This document shows positions 1 to 57,300 of a DNA stretch of 64,000 bases, piece after piece. Source of the DNA: Lumbricus rubellus (Eukaryota; Annelida; Clitellata; Crassiclitellata; Lumbricidae). Within the stretch, counting starts at the first letter, position 1, and every line of letters starts with the position of its first letter. Under the pieces are notes generated by a model that was given only the letters and a program-made list of their open reading frames with translations, was not told where the DNA came from and did no database searches. Location: NCBI GenBank assembly GCA_945859605.1, contig OX243812.1:1119001-1183000 (forward strand), written 5' to 3'. Made by a program: the position numbers and the translations under genes.

Positions 1-273
1 AATTAATCGTTAAAATGTTTGACCGATTTATCTTGGATAAACTATTTAAAATTAGTTAATGATGTCAAGGTGCCGTTTCCGGAGTTAACAGTAAAAATGG
101 TGGACTATGATATGTAGACAGATTCCTTGCTATGACAACAACACAGTCGTCAAACTAAAACAACTGCTACTACCATAAGAGATGACCAAGTGCTTTAACT
201 CTCAATATACAATGAATTCCTTTTGAAGTTTTGGAGTTCTTAATTAAATTTTCGTGTTTACCTTCGTTTGCAG
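1..273. other. DGK intron, 3' part
   Basis: AT-rich sequence ending in the TTCGTTTGCAG acceptor of the first visible exon. No exon or repeat is recognised. Confidence 0.6.
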
Positions 274-45080
<44,807 letters not shown>

Positions 45081-46282
45081 GTCATCTATGCAAATGACGT
45101 CACCGATGACAAATCGAGAGGAGCGACGTGTATCGCACCACTGGAATTTATTCTGCATCTGACGCTAAAAGGAAGAAGATATACGACACAAACACACAAT
45201 TTCCTAAGGTCAACATCGGTCAACACGACATGCCTGTGGTCAACATCACTCCATACACTCCAAGTGACACTCCGGCGTTAAACGTAGCTCCAAGAGTCAT
45301 TCCTGTGGTCAACATCTCTCCAAGTGTCACTCTTCTGGTCATCATCATTATACTCCAAATATTGTCAGCAGAAATATGCTTCAAGTTTCACTCTTGTGGT
45401 CAATTATATTATGTGGTCAACATTATTTTGCTAAAAGTATCACTCTATTGGTCAATCATAGCCTTGCAGGTCAGCATGAGTCGACTGGCCTCACTCTGCA
45501 GCAATTTCAAAGGGGAAAGAAACAATAATCGTCCAGTCACAACGACCAGACTTCAACTCGACTAATTTTCTCTTCTGCGTCACATGAGGTCAATGTCCAG
45601 TGACCTTACTTGCGCCATCTAGGGAAGAGTGACTAGCGACACCTTGCGAGTTATTGCCAATTAAACGAATTAAGATTATTATACTAGACTGATCGACAGT
45701 ATTAAATAATATCTAGCTTCTCTTTTAATTAAAGACACTGAGTCGTAGTTAAGATGGTTAATGTCGCCCTCCTAATTTCTTCAGGCATTGGGCTGGCTTT
45801 GTCACCGTGTGTGTGCAGTGGCAAAGTTTATGCAATTCGTCTACCTGACAATTTGTACAGCAGTGTTTATTTAAATTCCGGTGTTCAATTTCTGCGTATA
45901 ATGATTTCTTATAATGTTATTATATTCGTCAAACAAGTTGAGTTTCTGCCGTCTTTTATAGATACGTTTTAATGTCGTTGAATAGAAACTATAGAAAAAC
46001 TATTCGCGCCCAATAACTCAAATGGTCATCGCTTGTGAATAAGGTAGGCCTAATGCACTACCCTTTGCCCTGCGCTTCGCTTTCGAATTTCGCTTTAGAA
46101 GATTGGAGTTTATAAAATAAAATATTAAATTCGAATACTGTTGAGAAGCAGATCAGAAGGCTGTGCATGTAAAATTATACAATAGCCTATTAAGCGTGGA
46201 TGGTAAGAAGATGAACACGGCAAAACTGTAGTTAGCACGGAGAAATTACTTGAGATTGAGATTAGGTAGACATTATATATAT
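45081..46282. other. DGK 3' flank and 3' UTR
   Basis: Around 45210-45480 a degenerate repeat of TGTGGTCAACAT and CTCCAAGTGTCACTC occurs, probably in the 3' UTR. The ORFs at 45128 and 45754 look accidental. No clear gene otherwise. Confidence 0.5.
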
Positions 46283-47108
46283 AGGGCAATTCCACGGAAA
46301 ATGGGACACAGAAACCAAAACAAAATTCTGCAAAATTCTGTGTCAAAAACTTGTTTTTCAGTGAGTGTAAAGTATCATAATGTTTGTTGCTACAAGTATC
46401 ACGAAAATGTCAGGTTGATTTGAAGAATTTGCCTTCTACACTACGAGAAAGCAATGAAATATCGATTAAATCAGTCCATGAGCTGGTATTTCGGCGTTCA
46501 AACTTGTGGAAATGCAAAGACATTAGTGAGTATGAAGCCAACAGCCTAGTGGTAAACAGAAGGGGCTTTTTCACTCTAGGTGAACACATTGCAGTATCCA
46601 ACAACACTGGATGATTTATAAAGTATTCCTACATACTTGTGAACCATAACTGGTAAATTTACTGCAAGTAGTATTTGTCTTTTCGGAAGCGTTACGTCAG
46701 TGACATTTTAATGTTACGTCAGTGACATCTAATCAGCAGTGAAATTATGACTAAGTGAGTTTTGGATAAAATTTTTTAACTTTCTATGTATGCCACAACT
46801 TGTACTAATAATTTTAAAAACTTTAATAAAATTTTTGCAGCGATATTTCAGAAGATTTTGATGCGTACATGAATTGCAATAATTTTGGTGTCCAAAATGC
46901 GTTACGTCAGTGACGACACTCAAAAACTGTTTTAAAAAATACCCATAAATATTTCCTGCCAAATATTTTTTGTCTTTTAAGAAGGCTTATATAGTTAAAT
47001 AATGTGGCATAAAATTTTTGGCAAAGCAGTGATATGATAGTCTGCTAGAATTAAACACGATGCAACATTTCTGTCTGAATGTTACGTCAGTGACGGTGGA
47101 ATTGCTCT
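46283..47108. mobile_element. Non-autonomous DNA transposon with CRE-like repeats, ~826 bp
   Basis: Left end AGGGCAATTCCACG and right end (reverse complement) AGAGCAATTCCACC form inverted repeats, set in ATATAT on both sides. The word GTTACGTCAGTGAC occurs four times inside (about 46690, 46710, 46900 and 47080). A 76-codon ORF at 46384 is unrecognised and probably not functional. Confidence 0.7.
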
Positions 47109-47654
47109 ATATATATAATAATATTATATATATATATATAACTTCTATTAGCACCGAAATAATAGAGGAACTTTATTCGCAAGAGAGCATAAGTTTGTCA
47201 AAGGTAAAACTGTTCAAAATTATTAAACACCACTTTTAATTGAATACTTGCCTTATAAATAAGAAAACGCAAGCGCGTAAAAGGCTATATATCTCGGAAT
47301 AAAGTGCATTAAATGTAAGAACGTCCGGTGAGAACAAAACTTTTTTAAAAATCACGCAGTATTAAGTTAGATGGCCTTTGATGTCATGATATGTGGGTTC
47401 AAACTGTTTAAATGTATCTTTACAATACTTAAACGTCACTCCTTCGAAATCTACGAGATAGGCCAACGGCCCTTACAGCAATTAGGTCTACTGATACTGA
47501 CACTTATTTTCTGATGTTGTCAGTTCGAAGCCTGGAAAAACGTAGAGACTGGAGAGCGGCGAGTCATCTTTTTTTGTCACAGTCAATATAGAAAAGAACA
47601 GCGTGGAATATTGATCATTGCTCGACCAACTGTGGAGCAATTATAGTGGTGGAT

Positions 47655-49070
47655 GCAGTGTTGTTGTCAAGACCTCAAACCTCAAGACCAAGACCAAGAC
47701 TTTGAACCTCAAGACCAAGACCAAGACCAAGACTTTGAACCTCAAGACCAAGACCAAGACCAAGACTTTGAACCTCAAGACCAAGACCAAGACTGTTGGG
47801 CTCAAGACCAAGACAAGACCAAGACTTTTGGTCTCAAGACCAAGACAAGACCTTGCGAAAATGCAGGTTCTGCTATCTTAATGAAAACTTATTTTATTCA
47901 AACAAAGCAACTCTATAACCAAACAGCAGAGAATTCCGAGTTCATTTCGTGCCTACAAAACTCCTTAATGTGATTATGTGCAATGCTATTGCAAATGGCT
48001 GTGGCATTTTAACAGAACCAATTCACTCAGAGTTTTCTGACCAAGGCGTGCCCGGTGTGGCCTCATGAAAATTCCACCATGCGAAAAAATACGTTCTACA
48101 GGTGCTGAAGTTGCTGGCACGCACAGCATCTTTTCAAGCACTGGATATAAATTTAGAAATCGTGAGTCTTTTTTAAAATCCTGCCATGGCGTATCTGGAC
48201 ATTTCCAGCGGAGAAAGCGCCCAGAAATAAAATAATTTTCCTCAGAAAATTTGACAAAATTATAGTTTTTAGTTGCTGTTTATTATATTGTATTAGGCCT
48301 ACATGAACTGCCATATTATACCATGATTTCATTTTCTACTATATAATTATAATTTTATTAGTTACTAGCTGAACCCGGCCACGCCTTGCTGTGGCTGAAA
48401 AAAGCCTCCCCCTCCCGCTCCCGCTCCCCTCCCCTCCCCCTTCCCCTCTCCCCCTCCCCTTTCTCCCCCTTCTCCCCCTCCCCCTTCTCCCCTCCCCTCC
48501 CCCTCCCCCTCCCCCTCCCTTTGCGATGGCGACGCGGATCACGCCATAAAACGCTTGAGCAAGAAGGCCGTAATGAAATGCGAAGGCCGTAATGAAATGC
48601 GCTAAAGAAATTTACGGAACAAACATGCCCGAATCGGGATGCAAGGCTTATTGACGGCGTAGGCTATGTGTTGAAAACGGCGGAATTTGAAAAGTTGTTT
48701 TTTTTGTTGAAAAAATTGCGCTTTATGCGAAAAGTCATTCTTATAACCCGGCCGTGTTGGAACTAAAGGTTTTGGTGAAGTTCTGAAAGGAATCGGCGCA
48801 GAAAGTTCGGAGAACACTTGCAAGGAGCCAAACGCGGTTACATTTTTATATATATAGATTATTATAATATAATTATGATACTACCGTGAAGGCAGGTCTT
48901 GGTCTTGAAAAACCAAGACCAAGACTTTGAACCTCAAGACCAAGATCAAGACCAAGACTTTGGCCCTCAAGACCAAGACTTTGAACCTCAAGACCAAGAC
49001 TTTTAAAACCGAACTCGAGCGCACTCGAGACCAAGACTTTGGTCTCGAGGACAACAAGTCTGGGTGGATG
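47655..49070. mobile_element. Possible DNA element with CTCAAGACCAAGAC terminal repeats
   Basis: CTCAAGACCAAGAC/ACTTTGAAC minisatellites lie at 47680-47855 and 48890-49050. TTGTTGTCAAGACC on the left and TTGTTGTCCTCGAGACC (reverse complement of the right) look like inverted ends. The interior has no intact ORF. It contains a separate pyrimidine-rich block and an unrelated repeat. Confidence 0.45.
48363..48860. repeat. Interspersed repeat with a CCCCT-rich block
   Basis: Begins ACTAGCTGAACCCGGCCACG, a word seen in many invertebrate repeats, passes through a 115-bp CCCCTCCC/CTT strand-asymmetric tract (48410-48520), and ends TTTTTATATATATAGAT. Family not identified. Confidence 0.45.
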
Positions 49071-49106
49071 CGGTGCCTTGGAGCCGGAGGGTTGTTTAGA
49101 AATCAA

Positions 49107-49988
49107 ACCTTCGACACCTTTTATTGATTGTCAATCAGTGATATAATAACATCAAAGACTTCCAAAATTGTTGCTTGCCAACCAAAGTTTTCCAAACTAA
49201 AACTACTACTCTGACTACTACTAACACATGTGATGATCATTGTCAACCTTCACATCATTATTATAGTTATTATTATATCAATTAATTAATCATAATAATA
49301 ATTATATTATTATTATTATCATTTTCTGATGACAATAATTTAGTAATTATAACGATAATATCATTCATCCTGGAAGTAGTTTGCTATCAAACTATCACTC
49401 CACAAACAAGTGTTGTTTCAAGATGTATATTGAACAGCATATAATTATAATATATCTATATTATAATAGATGTGCTTTTATTTATGAAAATTGACACAGA
49501 GACATGTACAACTGGCTAGTTCTACGGACACAAATCTCCACTTACAAAACAAGACCTCACAAAAGTTAAACTCCACATAATAATAACGACAATTTATATG
49601 GCACCGTAACGCAGCGATATCGCTACAAGGCTAGACTCCACATAAGCCATACTTCACATAAGCAATTATACTCCACATAAGCTATAGGCTACTTCACATA
49701 AACCAGACTCCACATAAGTCAAGACACATGCAAGTCAAAACACTAGACTGTCAATTCGAAAGAAGTCGAATTCGAATAAAAAGCAACGAATAAAACGTGG
49801 CGTCCCAAAAAACCCACGTCAACGTCAACGACTGAACGTGTCACTTTGTTGAAGTCATTTCCAACGGCATCACAATCACTTGTAACAGCTTCACAATGCA
49901 AGTGGGTGGTCGCTTGCTGCACCTGGGTGGTCCCTGCAAACACGTGGGTGGTCTGAGAAACTCCACGGTCTTCATCACATGGTCTTCA
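49107..49988. other. Intergenic, SNAPIN 3' side
   Basis: AT-rich, with a degenerate CTCCACATAAGC repeat (49550-49730). Probably includes the SNAPIN 3' UTR on the minus strand; no other gene is seen. Confidence 0.5.
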
Positions 49989-50081
49989 TCACATGGGTGG
50001 TCCAGCGTTTGGTGGATCAAGAAGCGCCTTCTTTCTTGCCGTCTCCTTCGAAACGTTGTAATGCAGTTTACTCAACCTCTC
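49989..50081 (-). CDS. SNAPIN: SNAPIN exon 4
   Basis: Encodes ERLSKLHYNVSKETARKKAL and a short proline-rich end to TGA at 49991-49989. Acceptor TTTTTCCAG. Confidence 0.92.
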   Translation of the reverse strand, partial: ERLSKLHYNVSKETARKKALLDPPNAGPPM

Positions 50082-51806
50082 CTGGAAAAACCATGGAAGC
50101 AAAGGTCAACGAAAGGTCAAAATCATAGGAATGCATTACAATGAATGCCTACATTGAGCATTATTACATTGACTACCATGATCTACATTGACTATCATCA
50201 GCGGACAACACAGTCGGCACTATCTCAAATGGAATAGATACGTAAGATTGTCGTGTCTATTGAATTTATCTTAGGATGAGTGTTAAAAATACTACATAAA
50301 TTACAAAAAAAGAATGATTTTATGTTTACATGCTAGACTAATTAGATCATTTGTCGATAATTAATGAGCACAGTTAGCTTTCTAAACAAAACACGTCAGA
50401 TGCAGTGTTTGTCATCTGTGGATGGCAATACAAAGTTGTGAGGGCATGGGACAATAAGCAAACAGGGAAAAAAGTGGACGAAGAACATGGAAGTCGCTTC
50501 TGGAGACTGCATTCAGAAGACACAGTTATTTATTAGTAACATTTAATAATTTCACAGTGAACCTGCCACAATAATAAGTTAGCCTACCTGTCTTCTGTCT
50601 GTTTCTACCTGTGTCAAAGCGAGCACAAAGAGCATGTTTGGGTACCTGCGTGTTCTGTAGGATGTTGTTGACGAGCATGACGCGTCGACGAGCGCTGCTC
50701 AACTTCTTTAAGTATGGATCAAGATCAACAGGAATCTGCTGGAGCTCAGAGATTTTCTTCAGATCTAAGCAACAGATCAAAACCAGACGCATAAATCAGG
50801 CTACGGTTGATACTCAAGCTGAAAGCAGCACTCCCTAAGTTGGCAACAGAATGACTAATGCTGCATCTTCTTCTGTTCTCTGGACAAAGCTGACTTATTT
50901 GTCCCATGAGCTAGGACCAGCATTGCTGAAATTCCATCCTTTGCCGTCACTGGGCCCTCCTTGTGGAATTCCCTTCCCTCCACTCTGCATGGGACTCTCC
51001 TTTCTCAATCGCTATCTACGTATCTCTCTCTTCTCATTTTTTGTCTTGCAGTTCTTACACTGGGACCGCTACTGAACGACCACGGCTGAGAGCGGTACAA
51101 AAAATTACTAATGCACATTAGATTAAAAATTAGACAGACTGCACAGACATGTGAATTCCAAGAAATCAATCAAATAAACCAATCCATCAGACCATAATGT
51201 AGGAAATTAAGCCAACACAGACTTTACCTTCAGCCAGACTGTCGATATGCTGCCTTAGATCGGCTTGACTTTCTCTGCAAAAACAAAAACAATTACATTT
51301 TTTATAATTCTAAGTAGGTAAATTAGAATATTCTTTCTTAGACTACCAGTAAATGTAGAGTAGTTTTCAGAATTACAGAAGAAATATATAATAGAAACAT
51401 TTATACAGCACCTCTTCTAAGAAAACATGTCGCTGATTAAACAAGACGACAATCAAATGGAACTGAATTGTCTCCAAACACATGCACAATAGAAAGTAAG
51501 ACAATAGAAGACCGTGAAGCCATAATACTGTACTACTATTACGACTGTTTCACAAACAACTTTCGCTTTCAACTTATGACTGTTTTGCAAGTTAAACTTT
51601 CGCTGTAATGTTATACGACATTAAATCTGCAAGTTCCAAATGATTTCATGGTTGAAGTGCGTTACCTACAGAACATCATCTTCTTACCGAACGGCAGTCA
51701 CTCTTTCGTCGATTTCTTCGATGGCTGGCTTCAGCAATCCCACAATTCCATCGGCCAGAACTTCCTTCGAAGAGAACGACGGCGTCACATCAGATGCGCC
51801 AGACAT
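49989..51806 (-). CDS. SNAPIN: SNAPIN (BLOC-1/BORC subunit), four exons
   Basis: Small coiled-coil protein of the BLOC-1 and BORC complexes, which also binds SNAP-25, acting in lysosome and vesicle traffic. Exons (minus): 51806-51688, 51274-51228, 50764-50646, 50081-49989. All phases agree, giving 125 residues. Landmarks: EVLADGIVGLLKPAIEEIDE in exon 1, ESQADLRQHIDSLAE in exon 2, VDLDPYLKKLSSARRRVMLV then NNILQNTQ in exon 3, and ERLSKLHYNVSKETARKKAL in exon 4. Length and order match vertebrate SNAPIN (about 136 residues). The start at 51806 gives MSGASDVTPS. Confidence 0.95.
50646..50764 (-). CDS. SNAPIN: SNAPIN exon 3
   Basis: Encodes IPVDLDPYLKKLSSARRRVM then LVNNILQNTQ, the most conserved SNAPIN segment. 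Donor GTACCC is unusual but keeps phase. Confidence 0.95.
51228..51274 (-). CDS. SNAPIN: SNAPIN exon 2
   Basis: 47-nt exon encoding ESQADLRQHIDSLAE, with acceptor TTTTTGCAG and donor GTAAAG. Confidence 0.93.
51688..51806 (-). CDS. SNAPIN: SNAPIN exon 1 (coding part)
   Basis: From ATG 51806 to donor CG|GTAAGA. Encodes the N-terminal helix LADGIVGLLKPAIEEIDERV. Confidence 0.93.
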
Positions 51807-52162
51807 CTCTAAACAAACAAACAGTCCGTTACACAATGACATGTTTGACTTTTATAATTATTATTATTATCGTCATCGTTATATTGTTACCATTTTTGGC
51901 AATCTATCGCTTTAGCGTTGTAAAGTATCCGTGCGATACAGCATAATTATTTTTCATCAATCCAATTCGAACTTTGGATTGAATCCTTTCCATCAATACA
52001 GCTCCCATTTTGGAAATAGTTTGTTTCACCAATTCAGCTTCTACTCGAGCACAACCATTTTTTAATCCAACCAATTTTTATTTAAATAACAAATACTGTC
52101 GTATCAATCCAGCTCGAATATAAGCAAGAATTTTTTTAAATCACACTTCTATTTAAGCCTAA

Positions 52163-53096
52163 ATTGGCGATCATGTACTATCAGGGGACGAAAATTACAC
52201 AGTGTCTTTTGCTATCAATCCACCAGAGTTTCTAATGGCTAAACTAACCCTAACACTGGGTCCGTAGGGAGTTGCCGACCTCGAAGTTGCCGACCATCGA
52301 TTATAGCTAATATTGTCGAACTTGCCGACCAGCGTTTTATTGAAACGTAGGAAGTTGCCGACCGCCAATAAAATCAAAGTCATACATATTACATTATATT
52401 TATTATAAGTATGAAAATATTTGTTCTGAAATGAAATAAAATGCTTTTATTTATTACTTTTATTGGAGAAGAACTTCCGGTGTCTATTTTGTGGTAGTGT
52501 TTAATACTGTGCTCTGCCAGATGCGAGCGAATTTATGACGACGCTGGGCGAAGATTACGCAATAGAAATGCTTTTAAATTTGACCTAAATAAGGTGTTAT
52601 ATTTTATATTTCTATATTTTATTATGCGCTATACAAGTTTATTGTTGTAGTTATAAATATAATTCTTATAATGACGTCATTACTTGTGTACTGCCTCAGA
52701 CAGGTTTATATATAATTAATGTTATTAGAATTAATTTCTTTACAATTTTCGTTTTTAAATAATTATTATTGGAAATAATAAAATAATAAACGATGGTTTC
52801 TCATTTCCTGTCATTTTTTACATTATAAATATAATTCTTAAAAACCAAGTAATAAAACTTCGGTCGGCAACTCCCTACGATCTTGAAAAACCCTGGTCGG
52901 CAAGTACCTACGTCATTGCGGTCGGCAACTTCGCGGTCGGCAAGTCCGGTCGACACCCTAACACTAACCCTAACCGACCCTCACGATGCCTAACCTGAAC
53001 CTAACCAACACTGACGAAAAAGACGTGCAATGACAACGCTGACGGCACTGCAAAAGACACTGTGTAATTTTCGTCCCCTGATAGTACATGATCGCC
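52163..53096. mobile_element. Outer MITE with ~48-bp inverted repeats
   Basis: TGGCGATCATGTACTATCAG then GGGACGAAAATTACACAGTG on the left recurs in reverse complement at 53048-53096. It is non-coding and carries a second element within it. Confidence 0.85.
52258..52954. mobile_element. Inner nested element, ~697 bp, 11-bp direct repeats
   Basis: The ends share CGAAGTTGCCGACC and related GTTGCCGACC copies in inverted orientation. ACCCTAACACT occurs on both sides (52247-52257 and 52955-52965), a likely 9-11-bp target duplication as in MULE-like elements. The interior is AT-rich and non-coding. Confidence 0.75.
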
Positions 53097-54223
53097 CAAC
53101 GGTGACTAATTTAGAACGCTAAAGCATTAGATAACCCTATTTCTAATACTAGCAACATCTGTAAAACTGCAGGTCCAGAAGAATTGAATAATAAACTGTA
53201 CGCTTGCGAAATCTTATCAGTGGATTCTCTCTGGAGGACCGGAAACCTGTAAAAACACTGTATACATGCATTCGCTTATTTCCCTAAACAAACAATATAG
53301 GCAAAATGCTGTAAGTGTGCATTAACACTGCAAAGGAAACTCGATCAAACGACGTACCAGAATTAAAATTCTGCTTAATTTTAACCTTTTTATTGTCTGC
53401 AAGACCAAACAGAGCACATTCGACTTAAATAACCATTCGTTTGACAGATTATTTTACACATCCACCATCGCAATATTTATTCACGTGACCAAATGGCGAC
53501 TATGCATGCTCCCAATCCCAAGAGTAGCAATGCTTCTTATCGCGTATTAAAAAGGATTCTGTAGTGCCGCCTATATTTCGTTCGGTTATAATAAAATAAT
53601 AATTAAAATAATATACACACTGCTCATACTTCCACAAATCTAGATATTTATACTGTGATATTACAGAAGTGAAAGTCAAGACAAGTAGCAACAATCATTT
53701 TATTAAGAATGATGCCTGCAAAATTAATCAGAGTAGACGTACTCGTAGGCCTAATCGTAAAGATCGCATATTCTTTAAAATTTAAATATGACAAAGTTGT
53801 GTGAATTTTTTTATTACAGAGCATCACACTACACAAATTATACAGAACACTAAATTACTAATATTTCAAAAAGTCTAGCCTAAGTCTTGTCCTCACCAGT
53901 TTCAGTCTGGAGAAGCTTATAGCAGGCAGCTAATCTATCCAGTCTTGAATATGCATGGCTATGAAGTCAGTCATAGTTTTGTGGTTTTGATTTATTAAAA
54001 TGTTGATGATTTGTCTTGTTCTCTTTGCAAAGAAGCGGCTAATGTGCGCTTTACGGTTTGAATAAATTGCGCTAAATAATGTTTACAAGATTACCAAATA
54101 TGGCATGATCCCTCGGCAGAACGTCACTTCCAATTCGGTGTATGGCGTTAATAGGGTGTTGAAACTTTGATATTTTAAAAATTTCAAAGCATTAGAAGAA
54201 TTGTTTTTAGCAAAGCACGCGTA
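53097..54223. other. Intergenic between SNAPIN and the SR gene
   Basis: Upstream regions of two divergent genes (SNAPIN minus, SR plus). No exon or repeat is recognised with confidence. 5' UTR exons of either gene may lie here. Confidence 0.5.
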
Positions 54224-54354
54224 ATGGCCATCTACGACGAAGTTCGAGGTGGCTATCGGGTTTTCATAGGTGACCTAGGAAGCAGAATTGACCGCAACGA
54301 TCTTGATCGAGAATTTAAATATTTCGGTACTCTACTGGACGTCTGGGTTGCTAG
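54224..54354 (+). CDS. SR protein exon 1: start and RRM first half
   Basis: MAIYDEVRGGYRVFIGDLGS through FGTLLDVWVA, split in an Arg codon at donor GTAAAC. Confidence 0.93.
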
Positions 54355-57300
54355 GTAAACCACGCCCAGCGTGAAAGCGAAAGGACATTATTTAATATTT
54401 AATTAATACTGTGAAATGGTAGCAATAAAGGACACCAAAATATTTTTCAAACGAAGCTCCAATAGGCATGGCAAAACATTATGTTGTGAACTTGGTGCAA
54501 GTAGGTTTACATGTCAATTGACGGGTTTTTATTTGGGAAGTATAATTGACTTGTTCTCAAAAGCAGTTGACTTAATTTGACCTCGGATGGTGAAGTTACA
54601 CCGCTTAGTATGCATTCACCATGAAGAAAAATGGTATGAACCATGAAACTGGTCTGTATTTGTGGCAGAAGAAATTCACCTGCATTTATTAAATTTACCA
54701 AAAGTGGAATATACAAAACTGCGTTAGAAAACTGACACAGTATCGTGCAACACATTTTCATCTTTTCTCAATTTTTGCGTAGACTTTTTTTAGGATTTCA
54801 ATAAATGTTCTATGTGAAAATATCAAATATGCATTTATGGATTTGTTTTTGCTATTCTGTAGGAATCCTCCAGGCTTTGGTTTTGTGGTGTTCAAGAACG
54901 CAGACGATGCTGAGAGAGCTGTGAAGAAACTCCACGGAAGGTTGATTTCTTGTCTGAAAACTTTGAATAAAATTATGGATCTTTGAGTTTGGTTTGCGCT
55001 GCCATTTCATGTTGTTGCCCGAAAAATGATAGAATTTTGCCTACCAACGCTATCTCTTCTGCCTTCTGCTACGTAATGCCTCAAAATTTATTATTTTTCA
55101 TCAGCTTTCAAACATTGTGATGCTTGCACTAGAACTATTGACAATTTTCGAGAGTATTTCATGGTATTGGTAAACACCGATATGAAGATCACACGGAAGC
55201 AGGATTGGTTCCCTCCCAAAAGTTGTCTCACCCAGGTTCCATTTTTGCAGATGGCTTTGGTTAAATGAGAATCAGGATGTGATGGATGCCTTGCATGGCT
55301 GCCAAAACAGTTAAATTTATTAGACTACTGTAATAACTTGTGATAATCCGTTCAAACTATGATTTGTTATCACACTGATCTTCTGTGGTTTGTCGGTTTT
55401 AAATCAGAAGAAGATTATTATTATTTGGATAAGATGAGATGATGGTTCTTGTAGGTCGCTGTGCGGGAGACGTGTGCGTGTGGAGCATGCGTTTGAGACC
55501 GGAGCGAAAGACCGACGTGTGGAGACGATGCGCTACCGAGGCGGACCACCATACAGACGGTCGGTTTGACTTCACGGCAGTATTTTTCTAAGATTAGTGC
55601 TTGTTTGTAGGAAATTTACTTCATGTTGACATACGAGGCGAGAGAAGGGACCTTGTGGTGGAAATGGAAAATATTAAAGGTTTTCATTTGCTCATATCAT
55701 TGACAAGAGTCATGGTGGAAATTTCAGGACTTTTGTCGAAAGTTTATGCCCTATGTGAATGAAAACATGAAAATCACACGGTGGCCTAGGGAACAAACGC
55801 AGATCTTGAGGTCCGAGGCATTTTCATGCCATCTGACGAACCACAGAAAATCACGATTTTTACAGTGGAGGTACAGGCAAACGGGACTGAGAAGTTGTGA
55901 ACGCTCCCTTTCCGATGCCACTATAGAAATCAGATTTGATTGACGTATCAGTTGAGATTATGATTATTAATAATATTTATAAATTCTGTAGAAATATTGG
56001 TTAGAACTGAGAAACGTGGAATTCTTTTTATTCTTTTCAGATCGCGAAGTCGTTCTCGCGATGGCAGGCGATCTCCATCGTACGAATCGATGCGCCGTAG
56101 ATCGACGACGTCTCGAAGGCGTTCGCCGTCTTACGATGAACTGAGGACTCGATCATCGCCACGATCACGAAGACGATCGTCACCGCAATCTCGACTGCGT
56201 TCCAATCGTTCTCGGTCTGACATTGACATTGCTAAAGTCGTTGCATATTCTTTTTACGGCTGCTGCACGTTATAAGCGTGTTGCTTGCAAAAGCCGCGAC
56301 TTCTATCCCTATGCAGGGCAGGTGCAACTTAAGCCCAGTAAAAACCGGGGAATTGGAAATGAGCCAAAACTGACATTGGGTAAGGGAAGGCCAGCTGCCT
56401 TGTGAGGGGAAGGCTGGCCCGTGAAGGAGGGAAGGAGACGGATTGAGCCCAGTTGGTTAGTTGGGAATAGAAAACGAGCAGATTTGCAAGCGCTTGACTC
56501 ACATGACTTGCTATGATTTAGGCGTAAGTTACAATTTCTTACCTTTTCTGCAATGTCATAAATGTTGTATTTAGGCGTTTACAAAGGGTCCCTAGTAGGG
56601 TGAACCATTCAGATGCGCTCCAGTGCACAGGACCCACTAGAAGAAGCTGGTATCGAGAAGAGAGAAAGAAGAAGAGAGACTGCCATGACTGACTGTTGCT
56701 CTCTTGTGACCTGCTTTGAACCATTGACATTATTTAAAATGTGATAAATTGACCTTATTTGTAAGGCACCCTTGTAACGGCATGGCTGTGTTACTGTGCC
56801 ATATAAATTGTTGTAATTATTATTATTATTGATATTAGAGCATTTGATGTACTTTGTGCCACATGTCGATTGTTATTTGATTTGAAGAAGCCATTCCTTC
56901 CCGAGAAATTCTCACCGCCGAGCGAGTCGAAGTTCTGAGAGAAAGGGCGTCGGCGATAGATCTTATGCGAGGAAAAATCACAGGTGAGGCAGTTGGTTAA
57001 GGAGTGAAGATTCAGGCTACAGATATTGTCTCATGCCTGAGAATTGCATTCTATAGATGTTGCATGCTCGATAATAACAATAATGATAATCTTTGTTTAG
57101 TTTCAAACTTATGCAACACGGCATGATTACAATCAATAATGAACGGATGATCATACGTTTATATCACAGGAGTCGAATTTAAGTTTTGTGGCAGCCATGC
57201 AAGGCGTCATCACATCCTACTACACAGTTTACCAACGCCATCTGCTGAACAGAACGTCGAATGAACGTTTTGGAGAGTGGTGGGAAGCAATCCAACATCC

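Noticed and set aside
45128..45565. 145-codon ORF after the DGK stop
   Set aside because: A degenerate repeat of GTCAACAT and CCAAGTGTCACTC in the probable 3' UTR; no domain is recognisable.
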